In this document: positions 9,613-17,003 of the stretch, piece after piece
Layout of the letters: every line of letters begins with the position of its first letter
Numbering within the stretch: position 1 is the stretch's first letter
Assembly: GCA_002721995.1 (NCBI GenBank)
Contig: PBMF01000028.1
Coordinates: forward strand, 27,161 to 91,160
DNA length: 64,000 bases
Direction: 5' to 3'
Source of the DNA: Chloroflexota bacterium
GTDB lineage: Bacteria; Chloroflexota; Dehalococcoidia; Lucifugimonadales; UBA3495
Program-made: the position numbers and the translations under genes
Notes under the pieces: model-generated
Databases searched by the model: none
Seen by the model: the letters and a program-made list of their open reading frames with translations, nothing else
What the model was told of the DNA's origin: nothing

Positions 9613-10707
9613 ATGGTTAAGGCTGCCGTATTGTGGGAAACCAATAATCCCCTGGTGGTGGAAGAGGTGGAACTGGACGAACCCCAGGCCGGCGAGGTCC
9701 TGGTCAAGGTCGGCGCCGCCGGCATCTGCCGCAGCGATCGCCACTTCATGCACGGCGACGCTCCCATCGCCCTCCCCGTGGTCCTGGGACACGAGGGCGC
9801 GGGCACCGTCGAGAAGGTGGGCCCCGGCGTCACCTCGGTACGCCCCGCACAGCAGGTCATCCTGACCTTCGTCCCCTCCTGCGGCCGCTGCAAGTCCTGC
9901 GTCACCGGCAAGAACCACCTGTGCGACAACCACGGCGCAACCGGCCCCAACATGTACGACGGCACCACCCGCCTGCACAAGGGCGACCAGCGCATCCATC
10001 ACATGGGCAAGACCGCCTGCTTCGCCGAGTACTCGGTGGTCCCCGAGTCCGGCTGCGTGCCCATCGACGTGGCCATCCCCATGGACAAGGCCGCCCTCAT
10101 CGGCTGCTGCGTCCCCACCGGCGTCGGCGCGGTGACCTCCAGCGCCAACGTCCAGCCCGGTAGCACCGTGGCCGTGGTCGGCTGCGGTGGCGTGGGCCTG
10201 AACGTCATCATGGGCGCCGCCCTGGTCAACGCCTCCAAGATCATCGCCGTGGACATCCGTGAGAGCCAGTTGGAGTTCGCCATGAAGTTCGGCGCGACCC
10301 ACACGGTCAACGCCTCGGACCAGGACCCAGTGGCCCAGGTCAAAGCCCTAACAGATGGGAAGGGCGCCGACTACACCTTCGAGGTCTTCGGCTCGGCCGA
10401 CACCACCAAGGCCGCCTACGACATGGCCGGCAAGTCGGGCACGGTGACCGTGGTCGGTATCGCCCCCTGGGGCGCCGAGGCCGGCATCAACGCCGTGGAC
10501 ATGGTCCGCAACGAGAAGACTATGCGCGGCACCTACTACGGCTCCACCCACGCCAGTGTGGAGATGCCCAAGCTGGTGGATATGTACCTGGCCGGCAAGC
10601 TGAACCTGGACGACCTGGTTGTCCGCCAGTACGCCTTGGACGATATCAACGAGGCCTACGGCGACATGGACAAAGGAGAGGTTGGCCGCGGCGTAATCAT
10701 GTACTAG
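9613..10707 (+). CDS. Zinc-dependent alcohol dehydrogenase (MDR superfamily)
   Basis: Medium-chain dehydrogenase/reductase oxidising alcohols with a nicotinamide cofactor. Catalytic-zinc site: GICRSDRHF with the ligand Cys, LGHEGAGTVEKVGPGV with the His-Glu pair, and the later Cys in LIGCCVPTG. The structural-zinc loop has four Cys in CGRCKSCVTGKNHLC. The Rossmann motif GCGGVGLNV follows. Length, 364 residues, is typical of class III-like or mycothiol/NDMA-type enzymes; the substrate is not predictable. An AGGAGG ribosome-binding site lies about 9 bases before the ATG. A clear intrinsic terminator follows at 10756. Confidence 0.92.
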   Translation: MVKAAVLWETNNPLVVEEVELDEPQAGEVLVKVGAAGICRSDRHFMHGDAPIALPVVLGHEGAGTVEKVGPGVTSVRPAQQVILTFVPSCGRCKSCVTGKNHLCDNHGATGPNMYDGTTRLHKGDQRIHHMGKTACFAEYSVVPESGCVPIDVAIPMDKAALIGCCVPTGVGAVTSSANVQPGSTVAVVGCGGVGLNVIMGAALVNASKIIAVDIRESQLEFAMKFGATHTVNASDQDPVAQVKALTDGKGADYTFEVFGSADTTKAAYDMAGKSGTVTVVGIAPWGAEAGINAVDMVRNEKTMRGTYYGSTHASVEMPKLVDMYLAGKLNLDDLVVRQYALDDINEAYGDMDKGEVGRGVIMY

Positions 10708-10755
10708 CCGGCCGGCACAGCCGGGTTTCCGGATTCTCGAACACGGATTTTCAAG

Positions 10756-10790
10756 CAAAGCCTCCCTATCCTGGGGGGCTTTGTTTTATT
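10756..10790 (+). terminator. Intrinsic terminator after the alcohol dehydrogenase
   Basis: Inverted repeat CAAAGCCTCCC / GGGGGGCTTTG around a short TATCCT loop, followed by TTTTATTATT. A strong stem with a T-tract ends the alcohol dehydrogenase transcript. Confidence 0.85.
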
Positions 10791-10853
10791 ATTGTGGGGA
10801 GGTGGATCCATATCAGGAATCTCCATCCCCCAACCTGTAACCTGAGCCCGTCT

Positions 10854-10975
10854 TTGTCATCCTGAGCGAAGCCGAAGGATCTGCCAAGACACATGTCGCA
10901 ACCGAGGCTCTGAAAACCGGCGCGACTGGCACAGGACAGCAGGCAGATTCTTCGGTTGACGCCTCAGAATGACAA
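10854..10975. repeat. Palindromic repeat family A, copy 1
   Basis: About 122 bp with inverted ends TTGTCAT and ATGACAA. The inner segments are CCTGAGCGAAGCCGAAGGAT on the left and GCAGATTCTTCGG plus CCTCAGA on the right, which are complementary. The centre is unrelated to the other copies. It encodes nothing and looks like a MITE or REP-like element. Confidence 0.8.
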
Positions 10976-10996
10976 TCAGCTAGGCAAGGAACACAC

Positions 10997-11440
10997 GTGG
11001 AAGACCTGGTCATAAAACTGGTGGAGACGGAGGAGGAGATGGAGGGCGCGCTGGGCGTACGCTTCCGTGTCTTCGTGGCCGAGCAGCTGGTGCCGGCCGA
11101 AGAGGAACTGGACGAATTCGACGCCACCGCCACCCACGCCATCGCCGTCTACCAGGGGACGGTAATCGCCACCGGCCGGGTGATGTACGGCAACGAAGAC
11201 GCCGCCGCCCGCATCGGACGCATGGCGGTGGACGCCGAGTGGCGCCGCCACGGGGTAGGCGGCCAGATACTCAGATTCCTGGAAGAAGAGGCCTCATCCC
11301 AAGGCGTGAACACCTACGTGCTTAACGCCCAAGTGTACGTCAAGGACTTCTACGCCGCCCACGGCTACGTCGAGCGTGGGGACGAGTTCCTGGAGGCGGA
11401 CATCGTCCACATTCTCATGCGCAAAGAAGCTGAAAGCTGA
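10997..11440 (+). CDS. GNAT family N-acetyltransferase
   Basis: A 147-residue single-domain GNAT. The acetyl-CoA-binding signature region reads RIGRMAVDAEWRRHGVGGQI (R-x-x-G-x-G/A type loop WRRHGVGG), followed by the C-terminal YVKDFYAAHGYVERG typical of ElaA-like members. The substrate is unknown. It starts with GTG and has GGCAAGGA as ribosome-binding site. The gene is bracketed by family A repeats, and its last codons and stop lie inside a family B repeat (11427-11454), so the C-terminus appears shaped by the repeat insertion. Confidence 0.88.
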   Translation: MEDLVIKLVETEEEMEGALGVRFRVFVAEQLVPAEEELDEFDATATHAIAVYQGTVIATGRVMYGNEDAAARIGRMAVDAEWRRHGVGGQILRFLEEEASSQGVNTYVLNAQVYVKDFYAAHGYVERGDEFLEADIVHILMRKEAES

Positions 11441-11454
11441 CAGCTATCAGCCGT
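11427..11454. repeat. Repeat family B (AGCTGAAAGC type), copy 1
   Basis: Runs of AGCTGAAAGCTGACAGCTAT and variants, made of imperfect AGCTG/CAGCT palindromes. Similar tracts occur at 11653, 12366 and 12586. This copy overlaps the stop codon of the acetyltransferase gene. Confidence 0.6.
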
Positions 11455-11486
11455 CGGACCCACTGGAGTCCTAGTCCCACGCCCGT

Positions 11487-11605
11487 TGTCATCCTGAGCT
11501 TGCCGAAGGATCTGGCGTGTCACAGGTGGCAACCGCATCACTTGTGCCAGGGTTGCCAGCCCCAGGTCAGTTGGCAGATTCTTCGTCCGACGCCTCAGAA
11601 TGACA
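11487..11605. repeat. Palindromic repeat family A, copy 2
   Basis: TGTCATCCTGAGCTTGCCGA at the left end and GCAGATTCTTCGTC...CTCAGAATGACA at the right end, about 119 bp in all, with the same inverted termini as copy 1. Non-coding. Confidence 0.8.
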
Positions 11606-11652
11606 GGTTGGGGGAAAGCCTCTGGTCCAAGGAGCGAGCGAGGAGCCGCCAG

Positions 11653-11683
11653 TTGAAAAGCTGAAAGCTGTCCGCTGACGGCT
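11653..11683. repeat. Repeat family B, copy 2
   Basis: AAAGCTGAAAGCTGTCCGCT followed by GACGGCT. Same imperfect palindromic units as copy 1, ending just outside the NIPSNAP-like gene at 11685. Confidence 0.55.
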
Positions 11684-11684
11684 A

Positions 11685-11987
11685 CTACGCGGCCAGGTTC
11701 CCTTTCTCCAGGTTCTGAACATCCATCCTGGCGATGTGGTCGCCGGGCTGGCTCCCCAGGGCCTGGAATCCCGGCGAGTTGCGGAACTCGGCCTCTTTGG
11801 CGGGAACGTCGTCACCGTCGGCGAACCGGCGGACCCAGATGAACTGGTTGCGGTCGGCGTTGACCCAAAAGGCCACGACGGGAATCCCCAGGGCCTCGTG
11901 GGCCGGCTTGATCCCCGTCTCAAACAACTTCACCCATGAGTCCATCATTCCCTTGTTGATGGTGTAGCTGCGCATCTGGTCTACCAT
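11685..11987 (-). CDS. NIPSNAP-like small protein, paralogue 1
   Basis: A 100-residue ferredoxin-like (dimeric alpha-beta barrel) protein of the NIPSNAP type, a family of stress or monooxygenase-like small proteins of uncertain biochemistry. It reads MRSYTINKGMMDSW at the N-terminus and FIWVRRFADGDDVPAKE in the middle, closely matching the neighbouring paralogue. The ATG at 11987 follows a GGGAGAAAGAG ribosome-binding site; the longer frame from 12029 has no such support. It is the downstream member of a tandem pair with the 12043-12351 gene. Residues that might bind a ligand cannot be identified. Confidence 0.82.
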   Translation of the reverse strand: MVDQMRSYTINKGMMDSWVKLFETGIKPAHEALGIPVVAFWVNADRNQFIWVRRFADGDDVPAKEAEFRNSPGFQALGSQPGDHIARMDVQNLEKGNLAA

Positions 11988-12042
11988 GATCTCTTTCTCC
12001 CAATCAGTTGGCTGAATGCTGCAAGCCAATGGCTGACAACTT

Positions 12043-12351
12043 TTATACCTTGGCGGTCTCCAGTACTGCCTCCACCAACTTCACGTCCATCTTGGCGATG
12101 TGGTCGGTGGGCTTACTGCCCAGGGCTTTGCGTCCCGGCGAAGCGAAATAGGCCTCTTCCTTGGCGGGAATCTCCTCGGCGGTCTCGAAGGTCCGCACCC
12201 AGACGAAGTCGGTCCGGTCGGGTGCGACATAGGTGGCAACGATGGGAATACCCAGGCTCTCATGGACCGGCCGGATCTCCTTGTCGAACAACTCCAGCCA
12301 GGAGTCCATCATCCCTTTGTTTATGGTGTAGGTGCGTATCTGTGCGAACAT
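12043..12351 (-). CDS. NIPSNAP-like small protein, paralogue 2
   Basis: 102 residues, clearly paralogous to the gene at 11685 (shared TINKGMMDSW, IPAKE, ALGS-P-DHIA-MDV segments). Same predicted dimeric alpha-beta barrel fold. It lies 55 bp upstream of its paralogue on the same strand and is probably co-transcribed. Both sit between family A and B repeats, which could have assisted the tandem duplication. No catalytic residue can be pointed to and the function is unknown. Confidence 0.82.
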   Translation of the reverse strand: MFAQIRTYTINKGMMDSWLELFDKEIRPVHESLGIPIVATYVAPDRTDFVWVRTFETAEEIPAKEEAYFASPGRKALGSKPTDHIAKMDVKLVEAVLETAKV

Positions 12352-12365
12352 CTCTATCTCCTCGT

Positions 12366-12400
12366 CGTTAGCTATTAGCTGTCAGCCGTAGGCTTTCAGC
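12366..12400. repeat. Repeat family B, copy 3
   Basis: CGTTAGCTATTAGCTGTCAG followed by CCGTAGGCTTTCAGC; imperfect AGCTG/CAGCT palindromic units in inverted orientation relative to copy 1. Confidence 0.55.
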
Positions 12401-12451
12401 ATTTTGGAGTTCCAAATTCGACCGGCAGTTAGAACCGCGGCTTCTCACAAA

Positions 12452-12570
12452 TGTCATTCTGAGGCGTGAGCCGAAGAATCTGCCAACTGCCCTGTTGCAG
12501 CCAAACTCCTACTCCGTGCTTCGGTTCCCACGTGTACCCCGGTAGATCCTTCGGCAAGCTCAGGATGACA
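12452..12570. repeat. Palindromic repeat family A, copy 3
   Basis: TGTCATTCTGAGGCGTGAGC at one end and TCCTTCGGCAAGCTCAGGAT plus GACA at the other, about 119 bp. Inverted relative to copies 1 and 2. Non-coding. Confidence 0.8.
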
Positions 12571-12585
12571 GAGGGCGGACCGCTT

Positions 12586-12618
12586 TTGGCTGATAGCTGT
12601 TAGCCTTTGGCTGTTAAC
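12586..12618. repeat. Repeat family B, copy 4
   Basis: TTGGCTGATAGCTGTTAGCC and TTTGGCTGTTAAC, ending against the stop codon of the enolase-superfamily gene at 12620. Confidence 0.55.
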
Positions 12619-12619
12619 T

Positions 12620-13717
12620 TTACACCGCCCACTGCTTGATCTTTTCCTCATCGAAACTCAAACCCAGACCAGGCTTGTCGGGCACTTCCAGACAGCCGTC
12701 CACGAACTTGGGCGTCTCCTCGAAGAGCTTCAGCGTCCAGGGCATGTACTCCACGGTCAGGCCGTTGGGAATGGCGCCCATGAGCTGAATGTGAATCTCG
12801 GGTATCAGGTGGCTGACCACCGGCAGGTTGAAGGCCTCGGCCATACCGGCCACCTTCCGCCACTCTGTGATGCCGCCCACCCGCAGCAGGTCGATCATCA
12901 CGATGTCGATTGACCGGTTCTCGATGAGCTGCCGGAAGGGCTTGATGCCGTAGACGTACTCTCCGGCGGCGATGGGGGTGTTCAACGCGTCGGCCACCCG
13001 GGCCAGGCCCTGGTAGTCGTCGTGGGCCACCACGTCCTCCAGCCAGAACAGGTTGTACTCCTCGACCCTGTTGCCGATGGTGATGGCCTGGTTCACGTCC
13101 CAAAGCTGGTTGATGTCACACATGATGTCGATGTCATCGCCCACCGCCTCGCGGAGGGTCTTCATGCGCATGACCTCTTTGGCGGAGGTGTTCTCGGCGC
13201 CCATCTGGGACTTCATCTGCCGGAACCCCTTTTCCACCAGCGCCGGGCCGATCTCCGCCAACTGCTCCAGGTTCATGGGACGCATCAGTGCGCCGCTGGC
13301 GTAGGTGGGCACCCGTTTGCGGAAGCCGCCCAACAGGGAGCAGACCGACTGGTCCAGTGCCTTGCCCTTGATATCCCACAGGGCCATGTCCACCGCCGCC
13401 ATGGCCAGGGTCAGCAGTCCGCCGGGGCCCGAGCCGCCGGTCTTCTCCCGCAGCCCGTGCATCACCGCCTCGTTCTCCATGGGGTCCTGACCCTCGGCCA
13501 TCTCGCAGAGGGCCTCCACTGCCAATTTCAGGGCCGGGGCCATGGGGCTGAGTCCCAGTCCGGGGGCGAAGGTCACGCCGATGCCCTCGACACCCTCGTC
13601 GGTCATCATCTTCACGGTCACAAAGGCCCGCATGCCTCCGGCCTGGGGTTGGACGTCCACCAACTGTTCGTCGGCGGGGGCGTGCAGCATCTGGACCTGG
13701 GACTTGGCAATCTTCAT
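12620..13717 (-). CDS. Enolase superfamily enzyme (mandelate racemase / muconate lactonizing type)
   Basis: A Mg-dependent enzyme that abstracts the alpha-proton of a carboxylate. The barrel carries the metal triad Asp201 (CDINQLWD), Glu227 (WLEDV) and Glu253 (AAGEY), Lys169 at the end of the second strand in a K-x-Q rather than K-x-K motif, and a His303-Asp276 dyad (VSHLIPEIH, MIDLLRVGG). This combination resembles mandelate racemase or sugar-acid dehydratases more than muconate cycloisomerase. Full length, 365 residues. The substrate is unknown; Chloroflexota often carry many paralogues of this superfamily. The gene is divergent from the regulator at 13873. Confidence 0.9.
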   Translation of the reverse strand: MKIAKSQVQMLHAPADEQLVDVQPQAGGMRAFVTVKMMTDEGVEGIGVTFAPGLGLSPMAPALKLAVEALCEMAEGQDPMENEAVMHGLREKTGGSGPGGLLTLAMAAVDMALWDIKGKALDQSVCSLLGGFRKRVPTYASGALMRPMNLEQLAEIGPALVEKGFRQMKSQMGAENTSAKEVMRMKTLREAVGDDIDIMCDINQLWDVNQAITIGNRVEEYNLFWLEDVVAHDDYQGLARVADALNTPIAAGEYVYGIKPFRQLIENRSIDIVMIDLLRVGGITEWRKVAGMAEAFNLPVVSHLIPEIHIQLMGAIPNGLTVEYMPWTLKLFEETPKFVDGCLEVPDKPGLGLSFDEEKIKQWAV

Positions 13718-13801
13718 GATATTTCTGGACCTTCTAGCTGGTTGAGCGGCCTGATTCTATCACAATCTAGCCTCAAATTTGCCCCACTACCCGTCATGAT
13801 G

Positions 13802-13830
13802 TTGACACCCGGGACACTGGGGACTAACAT
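13802..13830 (+). promoter_or_regulatory. Promoter of the PadR-type regulator
   Basis: Perfect -35 TTGACA (13802-13807), 17-base spacer, and -10 TAACAT (13825-13830). The -10 overlaps the left arm of the dyad at 13829-13866, so a bound repressor would block RNA polymerase. Confidence 0.7.
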
Positions 13831-13866
13831 ACTAAACAAGCAATAGTACTCAATAGGGTTTAGTAT
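13829..13866. promoter_or_regulatory. Operator-like dyad of the PadR-type regulator
   Basis: Perfect 9-base arms ATACTAAAC (13829-13837) and GTTTAGTAT (13858-13866) around a 20-base spacer whose exact centre is the palindrome AGTACT. It covers the transcription start and ends 6 bases before the first ATG. The position and symmetry suggest autorepression by the regulator encoded next to it. Confidence 0.65.
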
Positions 13867-13872
13867 CCCCGA

Positions 13873-14310
13873 ATGAGTATCGATGCCGCCGGCATTCTCG
13901 AGAGGAAAAACACTGATTCAATGACCACCATCAAACTGGAAACCAAGGCGACGGCGATGCAGCAGGAGGCCTACTGGGAGAACCTGGTCAAGCGAAGCCT
14001 GTGCCGGTTCCTGCTCCTGGCCCAACTGGACAAGGGACCATTGCACGGCTACGGCATCAACCAGGCCATCAAAGAAGCCTGTCAGGGCTGCTGCGAACCC
14101 ACCGAGGCCATGGTCTACTCCACCATGAAGGAACTGCAGGACGGCGGCTACGTCGACTGCCGCATGGAGGAGCACCAGGGCCGCCAGCGCCGGGTCTGCT
14201 GGCTGACCGAAAGCGGCCAGGAGGCCTTCAAAGCAGCCGCCCGCGTTTGGCAGCGGATGCTTCCCACGGTTCAAGGGTACGTCGAGCTGGCGCTCTACGA
14301 AGATAAGTAA
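13873..14310 (+). CDS. PadR-like winged-helix regulator with a cysteine cluster
   Basis: A 129-145 residue winged-helix repressor. From the ATG at 13921 the winged helix spans about residues 24-95 (LLLAQLDKGPLHGYGINQAI, then MVYSTMKELQDGGYV). It carries an unusual CQGCC at residues 54-58 with further Cys at 28 and 80, in and next to the DNA-binding domain. The ArsM gene lies 97 bp downstream on the same strand. A thiophilic inducer such as As(III) is inferred from the Cys cluster and the neighbour; this is not shown. The start could be 13873 or 13921; neither has a strong ribosome-binding site. Confidence 0.82.
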   Translation: MSIDAAGILERKNTDSMTTIKLETKATAMQQEAYWENLVKRSLCRFLLLAQLDKGPLHGYGINQAIKEACQGCCEPTEAMVYSTMKELQDGGYVDCRMEEHQGRQRRVCWLTESGQEAFKAAARVWQRMLPTVQGYVELALYEDK

Positions 14311-14407
14311 ATCCTCAATCTCGAGTTATTGGGGCGAGGACTGTGTCGAAATGGCGCTCGCCGAAGACGAATAGATACTCCGAAATCGATTTGAAGAGGG
14401 ACACAAC

Positions 14408-15190
14408 ATGGCCACCGAACAAGAAAAAATCAAAGAACTGGTTAGGGAGCGCTACGGCGCCCGGGCGGAACGGGTAATCAGCCTGACCCCGGCCGAGGCC
14501 GATACCACCGGCGCCTGCTGCGGCGCCGACGACACAGACCACGCCATGATCCTCTATAACGAGGGTCAGCTGGCCGGTCTGCCGGTGGAGTCCATCGCCG
14601 CCTCAGCCGGCTGCGGCAACCCCACGGCCCTGGCAGACCTGAAGGCCGGAGAACGTGTTCTGGACCTGGGTTCCGGCGGCGGCATCGACTGCTTCCTGGC
14701 CGCCCAGCAGGTGGGCGACACCGGTCATGTGACCGGCCTGGACATGACGCCGGCCATGCTGGAACTGGCCCGGGCCAACAAGGAGAAGCTGGGCATCGAG
14801 AACGTGGACTTCGTGAAAGGCGAGATGGAAAAGATGCCCATCCCCGACACCAGCATGGACGTGATCATATCCAACTGCGTGGTGTGCCTCTCCCCCGACA
14901 AGGACGCCGTGTTCAGCGAGAGCTTCCGAGTGCTGGCGCCCGGCGGCCGCATCCACCTCTCCGATGTGATGGCGCTGACCGAAGATGGCCCCAGCGTGTC
15001 GTCTCCCGAGGACTGGGTCTCCTGCACCGCCGGAGCCGAGCATGTGGACATCTACCGCGGCCGGCTGGAGCGCGCCGGGTTCGTGGACATCGAGTTCACC
15101 AGCGAAACCGTGGACTACAAGGAAGCCCACCCCGAGCGGCCTCCGACGAACACCGCCGGATACAAGGTGGTCGCCCACAAACCCGCCTAA
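14408..15190 (+). CDS. arsM: Arsenite S-adenosylmethionine methyltransferase
   Basis: Transfers methyl groups from SAM to As(III), giving methylated and finally volatile arsenicals. The class I methyltransferase motif [10 protein letters not shown] (about residues 86-95) and LDMTP are present. Cysteines sit at every position expected for ArsM: Cys37/38 (GACCG), Cys69 (AGCGNP), Cys157 (SNCVVC) and Cys206 (WVSCTAGA). Length, 260 residues, fits the family. GAAGAGG lies about 8 bases before the ATG. It probably shares a transcript with the PadR-type regulator and ends at the terminator at 15214. Confidence 0.92.
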   Translation: MATEQEKIKELVRERYGARAERVISLTPAEADTTGACCGADDTDHAMILYNEGQLAGLPVESIAASAGCGNPTALADLKAGERVLDLGSGGGIDCFLAAQQVGDTGHVTGLDMTPAMLELARANKEKLGIENVDFVKGEMEKMPIPDTSMDVIISNCVVCLSPDKDAVFSESFRVLAPGGRIHLSDVMALTEDGPSVSSPEDWVSCTAGAEHVDIYRGRLERAGFVDIEFTSETVDYKEAHPERPPTNTAGYKVVAHKPA

Positions 15191-15213
15191 GTCCTCCCCA
15201 CACAGGCAACAAC

Positions 15214-15246
15214 AAAAGAGGCATCCCGTTGACGATGCCTCTTTTT
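15214..15246 (+). terminator. Intrinsic terminator after arsM
   Basis: Stem AAAGAGGCATC / GATGCCTCTTT with an eight-base CCGTTGAC loop, followed by a T-run. It closes the regulator-arsM unit. Confidence 0.85.
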
Positions 15247-15252
15247 CATTTC

Positions 15253-15356
15253 CGTAGGGTCGGGTTTCCAACCCGCCCTGCCTCGCAGGAACAATGGCCT
15301 GGTTTCGAGAACCGTGTTGGTGATGAAACGGGGCAGGTTAGAAACCTGCCCCTACG
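15253..15356. repeat. Inverted repeat element family C
   Basis: Left end CGTAGGGTCGGGTTTCCAAC, right end GGCAGGTTAGAAACCTGCCC plus CTACG. The outer ends CGTAGGG / CCCTACG are complementary and each side also folds on itself. Non-coding, about 104 bp, between arsM and the PIG-L gene. Confidence 0.65.
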
Positions 15357-15385
15357 CATGGCGTGTCCGGCTCGGGGATTGGCCT

Positions 15386-16096
15386 CTAACCCAACCTGAT
15401 CCTCTTGAAACCCTCGGCGTAGGCCATGCCTACTTTCTCTCCGGTCCGAATTCGGCCCTGACGGAACCATTCACCGGCGTTCTCCTGGTCCACCTGTGAA
15501 ACGTGGGCCTTTAAGGCTTTCACGGCTGTGTCCATGTACTCTGCCACATCGACAAACTGGTCCGAACCGTCGCCGCCACCGGCCACCCAAACCTCTCGAA
15601 CGTTATGGGGATCAAGTCCCTCATCCAGCAGCTCCGGAAAGGTCAACCTATCCCTGGCCGTGGGGAACACCGCTGCCATGGCCGCTTCCCCAGACGCAAA
15701 ATGGTCGGGGTGGCCCAGGTAATTGGAGTGAAGCTGGCGGGAAGCTGTCCCGCAGATAACCACGTCAGGCTTGTAGCGGCGTATCTCGCGGGCGATGTCC
15801 TTCCGCAGTTCCAGAGTCGGCTCCAGGTAGGCGTCGGGGTAACCGAGGAACACTATGTCCTTCAGACCCAGTATCTTTCCCGCGTTCCTCTGTTCTTGCT
15901 CTCGTATCTTCACCAGCTTTTCGCTGGTCATCTCCGGGTCCGAACTGCCCTTACTGCCGTCGGTGCAGAGGATGTAGACCACCTCCCAGCCCTCAGCGCA
16001 CCACTTGGCCACCGTGCCGGAACAGCTCCATTCGGCATCGTCCGGGTGGGCCATGATAACCATCCCTCTTCGGAACGGTTCCTCACTGTCTGCCAT
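15386..16096 (-). CDS. PIG-L / LmbE family deacetylase
   Basis: Zinc-dependent N-acetyl-sugar deacetylase family (MshB, BshB, PIG-L). The metal-binding motif AHPDDAE begins at residue 16, and the distal His ligands lie in LGHPDH. Length, 236 residues, is typical. Members hydrolyse GlcNAc-type amides in mycothiol or bacillithiol synthesis, or act on antibiotics or lipids; the substrate here cannot be told. It is divergent from the MaoC-like gene. No signal peptide, so cytosolic. Confidence 0.9.
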   Translation of the reverse strand: MADSEEPFRRGMVIMAHPDDAEWSCSGTVAKWCAEGWEVVYILCTDGSKGSSDPEMTSEKLVKIREQEQRNAGKILGLKDIVFLGYPDAYLEPTLELRKDIAREIRRYKPDVVICGTASRQLHSNYLGHPDHFASGEAAMAAVFPTARDRLTFPELLDEGLDPHNVREVWVAGGGDGSDQFVDVAEYMDTAVKALKAHVSQVDQENAGEWFRQGRIRTGEKVGMAYAEGFKRIRLG

Positions 16097-16210
16097 TGAC
16101 GATTTCCTCCCAAATATTGCAGGACTTTCCAGGGGGTTTTACGCCTGACTCAGGCTCAAGTTGCAGTGTATCATAGGGCTGTTCCAAATTACCCTCCGGG
16201 AGTGCGCACC

Positions 16211-16600
16211 ATGGCCACCCTTTGGGCCCAGACCGCTACCTTCGGCAACATCAACGTCGGCGATGACCTGCCGATCCTGGTGAAGTTCGAATTCCGTCCA
16301 CCGGCCCAGGAGGGCGTGGAGCCCCCCCATGAGGACCCGGTCAACACGGAAAAACTGTCCGGCTATGTGAGGGAATTGCTGCTGAAGGCCTTTCCCGCCG
16401 AAGCTGTGGAGGGGGACGGAACGGTGATCGAACCTGAGATTTTGGCCCCGTTCCTGCCGGGTGACACCGTCAGCCTGTCAGGACGGGTCCGCGGAAAGTC
16501 TGAGGACGGAGGACGGAACACGGTGGAGTGCCAGGTGGTGGTGGAAACCGAAGACGGCGGTGAGACAGTGGCCCGGGCCAGGACTGTGATCAGCCTTTAG
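16211..16600 (+). CDS. MaoC-like hotdog-fold protein
   Basis: 129 residues. The C-terminal half (about 85-129: GDTVSLSGRVRGKSEDGG, then ECQVVVETEDGGETVARA) matches the closing strands of MaoC/hotdog dehydratase-like proteins. The N-terminal half has TFGNINVGDDLP, the usual hotdog opening, but the catalytic Asp/His hydratase motif is not evident, so it may be a non-catalytic subunit. The ATG at 16211 follows CCGGGAG; the longer frame from 16166 is unsupported. It is convergent and overlaps the end of the next minus-strand gene by 11 bases. Confidence 0.65.
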   Translation: MATLWAQTATFGNINVGDDLPILVKFEFRPPAQEGVEPPHEDPVNTEKLSGYVRELLLKAFPAEAVEGDGTVIEPEILAPFLPGDTVSLSGRVRGKSEDGGRNTVECQVVVETEDGGETVARARTVISL

Positions 16601-16997
16601 AGCGTCCAGTACGGGAATTTCTGCGGCGTCTACGGGCGGTTGGCCGCGGCGGCCCTGACACGTCCGACTGCTCCTCGGCCTCCTGTGCTGCCGCCGAATA
16701 CTTACTCCTGTGGACCGCCCATTGAACCTGGGTCACCAGGGTGAGCAACACACCCGGCACGTAGAAGGTCATGATGGGTTGATATGAGCCTGCCTCTATC
16801 CACTTGAAGGCCATCACCCCGAAGACTATGAGGTGGGCCCAGGCCACCCCGCCCATGATGGTGTTCTTGTTCCAGGGAGATCGCAGCACCAGGATTCCCC
16901 AGACGGGCCAGAAGATGAACATGGGAATCATGTACTCCGGCCGGTAATACCAGGGCCTGGGGAAAGTTGGTTCTTGAGGCTCCTCTTCTGGGGTCAC
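16590..16997 (-). CDS. Small integral membrane protein
   Basis: 135 residues with three hydrophobic segments (about 22-38, 49-64, 74-92) and a basic Arg-rich tail (RPTARRRRRNSRTGR). No family recognised. GTG start 6 bases downstream of the stop codon of the 17004-17267 gene, so the two are almost certainly co-transcribed. Its 3' end overlaps the convergent MaoC-like gene. Function unknown. Confidence 0.7.
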   Translation of the reverse strand: MTPEEEPQEPTFPRPWYYRPEYMIPMFIFWPVWGILVLRSPWNKNTIMGGVAWAHLIVFGVMAFKWIEAGSYQPIMTFYVPGVLLTLVTQVQWAVHRSKYSAAAQEAEEQSDVSGPPRPTARRRRRNSRTGRSKG

Positions 16998-17003
16998 GGT
17001 TAC

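Noticed and set aside
10854-12570. Clustered repeats as a possible CRISPR array
   Set aside because: Copies are about 120 bp, palindromic, irregularly spaced, separated by genes and partly inverted, so not a CRISPR array.
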